A stretch of DNA of 64,000 bases from Brooklawnia sp963780175. GTDB taxonomy: Bacteria > Actinomycetota > Actinomycetes > Propionibacteriales > Propionibacteriaceae. The first letter of the stretch is position 1. The number at the start of each line of letters is the position of its first letter. Where the stretch lies: contig CAWAAT010000006.1 in the NCBI GenBank assembly GCA_963780175.1, forward strand, positions 1 through 64,000, in the 5' to 3' direction. The notes beneath the pieces were generated by a model, which was given only the letters and a program-made list of their open reading frames with translations, did no database searches and was not told the origin of the DNA. A program made the position numbers and the translations under genes. Shown in pieces: positions 61,527-64,000 of this stretch.

Positions 61527-62165
61527 ATGCATGTCGACCACCTCACCTTCGTCGCTAGCCCTCAGGGGTTGCAGGCCACCGTTGCCGAGCTGAGTGAGGT
61601 GTTGCGTCGCAAGTTCAAGGACGGCGGCTTCCACCCCCGCTTCGGTACCCGGAACAACATCCTGCCGTTGTCGGAGGGCCGATACATCGAGGTTGTCGAG
61701 GTGCTCGACCATCCCGCCGCCGAGAAGGCCGTCTACGGTCAGGCCGTGCGGGCTCGCCAAGAGATGGGCGGTGGCTGGTTGGGTTGGGTGATCTCGGTGG
61801 AGGACCTCTCCGGCTACGAGCAGCGTCTGGAGCGTAAGGCCGTTCCGGGCTCTCGCCAGTTCCCCGACGGTCGCCGGCTGGAGTGGGAGCAGATCGGCAT
61901 CAAGGGCCTCATGACCGATCCCCAACTGCCCTACTTCCTCAAGTGGAAGTCACCGGCCGACGTGTTGCCCTCGGCCCTCGCCGGGGACGTGCGTCTGGAC
62001 ACCATCGAGATCGCCGGTTCGCGCGAGCGGGTGGAGGACTGGGTGGGCTGCCCGATCGGTGAGGTCTTCGACGGCATCCGTTTCGATTTCTTCAACCCGA
62101 ACGGCCAACCCGGCGTCTCGGCGGTCGTCTTCGACGTGCCCGGCACCGGCAAGGTGCGCGTCTGA
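61527..62165 (+). CDS. VOC (glyoxalase-like) family protein
   Basis: About 212 residues. MHVDHLTFVASPQGL opens a vicinal-oxygen-chelate fold with the first metal-type His, and RYIEVVEVLDHPA carries the Glu. It belongs to the glyoxalase_3-like group of actinobacteria with no known substrate. The start at MHVDHL fits the family; the frame is open far upstream but overlaps the divergent gene. It lies 59 bases before radA. Confidence 0.82.
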   Translation: MHVDHLTFVASPQGLQATVAELSEVLRRKFKDGGFHPRFGTRNNILPLSEGRYIEVVEVLDHPAAEKAVYGQAVRARQEMGGGWLGWVISVEDLSGYEQRLERKAVPGSRQFPDGRRLEWEQIGIKGLMTDPQLPYFLKWKSPADVLPSALAGDVRLDTIEIAGSRERVEDWVGCPIGEVFDGIRFDFFNPNGQPGVSAVVFDVPGTGKVRV

Positions 62166-62212
62166 GCCTGGCCCGGCCCGGATGGGTCGAACTTTCTGTC
62201 TCAGGCCACCTC

Positions 62213-62218
62213 TAGGGT
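62213..62218 (+). promoter_or_regulatory. -10 element of radA (leaderless)
   Basis: TAGGGT six bases before the radA GTG. Confidence 0.55.
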
Positions 62219-62224
62219 TGACCT

Positions 62225-63622
62225 GTGGCCACCAAGACCGAGAACTTCCAGTGCACCGAGTGCGGTTGGACGACGGTGCGCTGGGTCGGACGATGCGGGG
62301 AGTGCCAGACCTGGGGTTCTGTCGCCGAACGCGGCGCCCCCAAGCTGCAGCAGATCAGCACGTCGATGCCGACCGACCGGGCGATCCCGATCGCCGAGGT
62401 CGACCTCGGCAGTGCCGACCGGACGCTCACCGGGATCGGCGAGCTCGACCGGGTGCTGGGTGGCGGGCTGGTGCCAGGGGCCGTCGTGCTGCTGGCCGGC
62501 GAACCCGGGGTCGGCAAGTCGACGCTCCTGCTTGAAGTGGCCGCCCGCTGGGCAGGCTCGGGGCACCGGACGCTGTACGTCTCGGGCGAGGAGTCTGCTG
62601 CTCAGGTGAGGCTGCGCGCCGAACGCATCGGTGCTGTTGCCGACGAGCTCTATCTGGCGGCCGAGACCGACCTCGGCATGGTGCTGGGTCACATCGAGCA
62701 GAACAGCCCCAGCCTGCTGGTCGTCGACTCGGTGCAGACCATCGGCACCGCCGAGGCGGACGGCTCGCTGGGCGGGGTCAGCCAGGTCCGTGAGGTGACG
62801 GGCGCCCTGGTGCGGGTGGCCAAACGTCGAGGCATGGCGGTCATCATCATCGGCCACGTCACCAAGGACGGATCCATCGCCGGCCCACGCCTCCTCGAGC
62901 ATCTGGTGGACGTCGTCCTGGCCTTCGAGGGAGACCGCCATTCGGGTTTCCGGATGGTGCGCGCGAACAAGAACCGCTATGGCCCCGCCGACGAGGTGGG
63001 CTGCTTCGAGATGTCGGATCGGGGCATCGTCGAGGTGCCAGACCCCTCCGGGCTGTTCACCTCGCAGCACGCCGAACCGATGCCGGGCACGTGCGTCACC
63101 GTCACCCTGGAGGGCAGCCGACCGATGCTGTCGGAGGTCCAGTCCCTGGTGGCGGCGGTCCCCCAGGACGCGCCCGCCCGCCGGATCACCCACGGCGTGG
63201 ACGGCTCCCGGGTGGCGATGGTGTTGGCCGTGCTGCAACGCAAGGCGCACTTCCCACTGTCCCGGCGCGACGTCTACGTCTCAACCGTTGGCGGGGCCCG
63301 GATCAGCGATCCGGCTGCCGACCTCGCGGTGGCCATCGCCGTCGCCTCGGCGGCCGTCGACCAGAACTACCACCAGCGGGTGATCGCGCTGGGCGAGGTC
63401 GGGCTGTCCGGCGACCTGCGGCGCGTCCCCGGTCTGGAACGCAGGGTCGGCGAGGCGGCCCGGTTGGGCTTCGAGTTGGCGGTCGTACCGTCGGGCAACC
63501 GCGACCCGAACAGCCGCCTGCCGAGAATGCACGGCCTGAAGGTCGTGGAGGTCGCCACCGTGGCCGAGGCGCTGGCGGCCCTCGGCCTGCAGAAGGGTCT
63601 GCGGTCCGACCCGGATGACTGA
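62225..63622 (+). CDS. radA: DNA repair protein RadA
   Basis: A 465-residue RecA-like helicase aiding branch migration. A four-Cys zinc finger (CTECG near residue 10, CGECQ near 28), Walker A GEPGVGKST, the RadA motif NKNRYGPADEVG and a C-terminal Lon-like domain (ARISDPAADLAVAIAVASA) are all present. In many actinobacteria radA and disA are neighbours, as here. Confidence 0.96.
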   Translation: MATKTENFQCTECGWTTVRWVGRCGECQTWGSVAERGAPKLQQISTSMPTDRAIPIAEVDLGSADRTLTGIGELDRVLGGGLVPGAVVLLAGEPGVGKSTLLLEVAARWAGSGHRTLYVSGEESAAQVRLRAERIGAVADELYLAAETDLGMVLGHIEQNSPSLLVVDSVQTIGTAEADGSLGGVSQVREVTGALVRVAKRRGMAVIIIGHVTKDGSIAGPRLLEHLVDVVLAFEGDRHSGFRMVRANKNRYGPADEVGCFEMSDRGIVEVPDPSGLFTSQHAEPMPGTCVTVTLEGSRPMLSEVQSLVAAVPQDAPARRITHGVDGSRVAMVLAVLQRKAHFPLSRRDVYVSTVGGARISDPAADLAVAIAVASAAVDQNYHQRVIALGEVGLSGDLRRVPGLERRVGEAARLGFELAVVPSGNRDPNSRLPRMHGLKVVEVATVAEALAALGLQKGLRSDPDD

Positions 63623-63663
63623 TCTGCGGCCGGCGGACCCGCACCGCGGGCCGGTCACTCCCT

Positions 63664-63669
63664 TAGACT
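63664..63669 (+). promoter_or_regulatory. -10 element of disA
   Basis: TAGACT seven bases before the disA GTG. This suggests disA has its own leaderless transcript apart from radA. Confidence 0.5.
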
Positions 63670-63676
63670 GGCGCAG

Positions 63677-64000
63677 GTGAGCAAGCTTCGGGTTCTGGGC
63701 CACGACGAGGAGCGCTATCGGCGCTATCGCGCACTCCTGGCGCCCGGAACTCCCCTGCGAGATGGCCTGGAACGCATCAGAGCCGGGCGTACCGGCGCCC
63801 TGATCATCCTGGGCAGCAACTCGGTCATCGAGCAGATCTCGTCGGGCGGATTCACCGTGAACACCGAGTTCACCCCCACCGCGCTGCGCGAACTGGCGAA
63901 GATGGACGGCGGCATCGTGGTCGACGAAGACCTGACGACGATCCTGTGCGCCGGCGTCCATTTCACCCCCTCCGCAGAACTGCCCACCATCGAGGTCGGC
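63677..64000 (+). CDS. disA: DNA integrity scanning protein DisA (diadenylate cyclase), 5' part
   Basis: The first 108 codons of a gene cut by the window end. DGLERIRAGRTGALIILGSN and the FTPTALRELAKMDGGIVVDE stretch (in part) match the DAC domain of DisA, which makes c-di-AMP. The active-site motif is usually DGA; here it reads DGG. The RHR motif would lie just past the edge. The 54-base gap after radA holds a GC-rich stretch and the -10. Confidence 0.9.
   Translation, partial: MSKLRVLGHDEERYRRYRALLAPGTPLRDGLERIRAGRTGALIILGSNSVIEQISSGGFTVNTEFTPTALRELAKMDGGIVVDEDLTTILCAGVHFTPSAELPTIEVG

Overview
The window is high-GC chromosomal DNA from an actinobacterium. Evidence includes mycothiol genes (mshD and mycothione reductase), the 33-residue basic ribosomal protein bS22, a DUF3073 gene, a PknG-type kinase, a GlnR-like regulator next to mshD, and many genes that begin with GTG a few bases after a TANNNT hexamer. 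A member of the Propionibacteriaceae is my best guess, by inference only. I see no IS element, integrase, phage gene or CRISPR array, and gene spacing is tight.

Layout. Two tRNA genes (Asp, Phe) open the window. From 1.5 to 22.5 kb lies a dispersed but nearly complete purine pathway: purF-purM, purL, purS-purQ, purC, and an operon purA-serB-purD-purB. Between these sit a divergent NRAMP-like transporter facing a 2-hydroxyacid dehydrogenase, pdxH, a methyltransferase, an M20 peptidase, two membrane proteins and a broken DUF2231-cytochrome b5 gene. A FrnE-like DsbA protein and a queuosine-precursor-type transporter follow.

From 24.3 to 36.4 kb is one minus-strand run of nine tightly coupled genes: TelA-like protein, small cytosolic protein, CbbX-type AAA+ ATPase, GlnX-like four-helix membrane protein, alpha-helical protein, PknG kinase, PP2C phosphatase, VWA protein and FHA protein. 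Three of them carry the same kind of zinc ribbon. This is the best candidate for an incompletely described signalling system.

Next comes a compact persulfide-response locus: a CstR-like repressor, a CoA-disulfide reductase-rhodanese fusion and a small Cys-rich protein, with matching palindromic operators. It is followed by typA, a small zinc-ribbon protein, ygfZ with a nitrobindin-like gene, and dtd. From 43.3 to 52.2 kb lies a phosphate/nitrogen island: GlnR-like regulator, mshD, ppk1, mutT1, a PHO box and pstSCAB.

The last 12 kb holds a GH3 lipoprotein, mycothione reductase, a fused methyltransferase-like/HemD protein, bS22, proC, asd, a CPBP membrane protease, proline dehydrogenase, a TIM-barrel isomerase-like protein, a VOC protein, radA and the 5' end of disA. 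Two genes (DUF2231-cyt b5 and the start of pstA) look frameshifted; this may be real or an assembly error.
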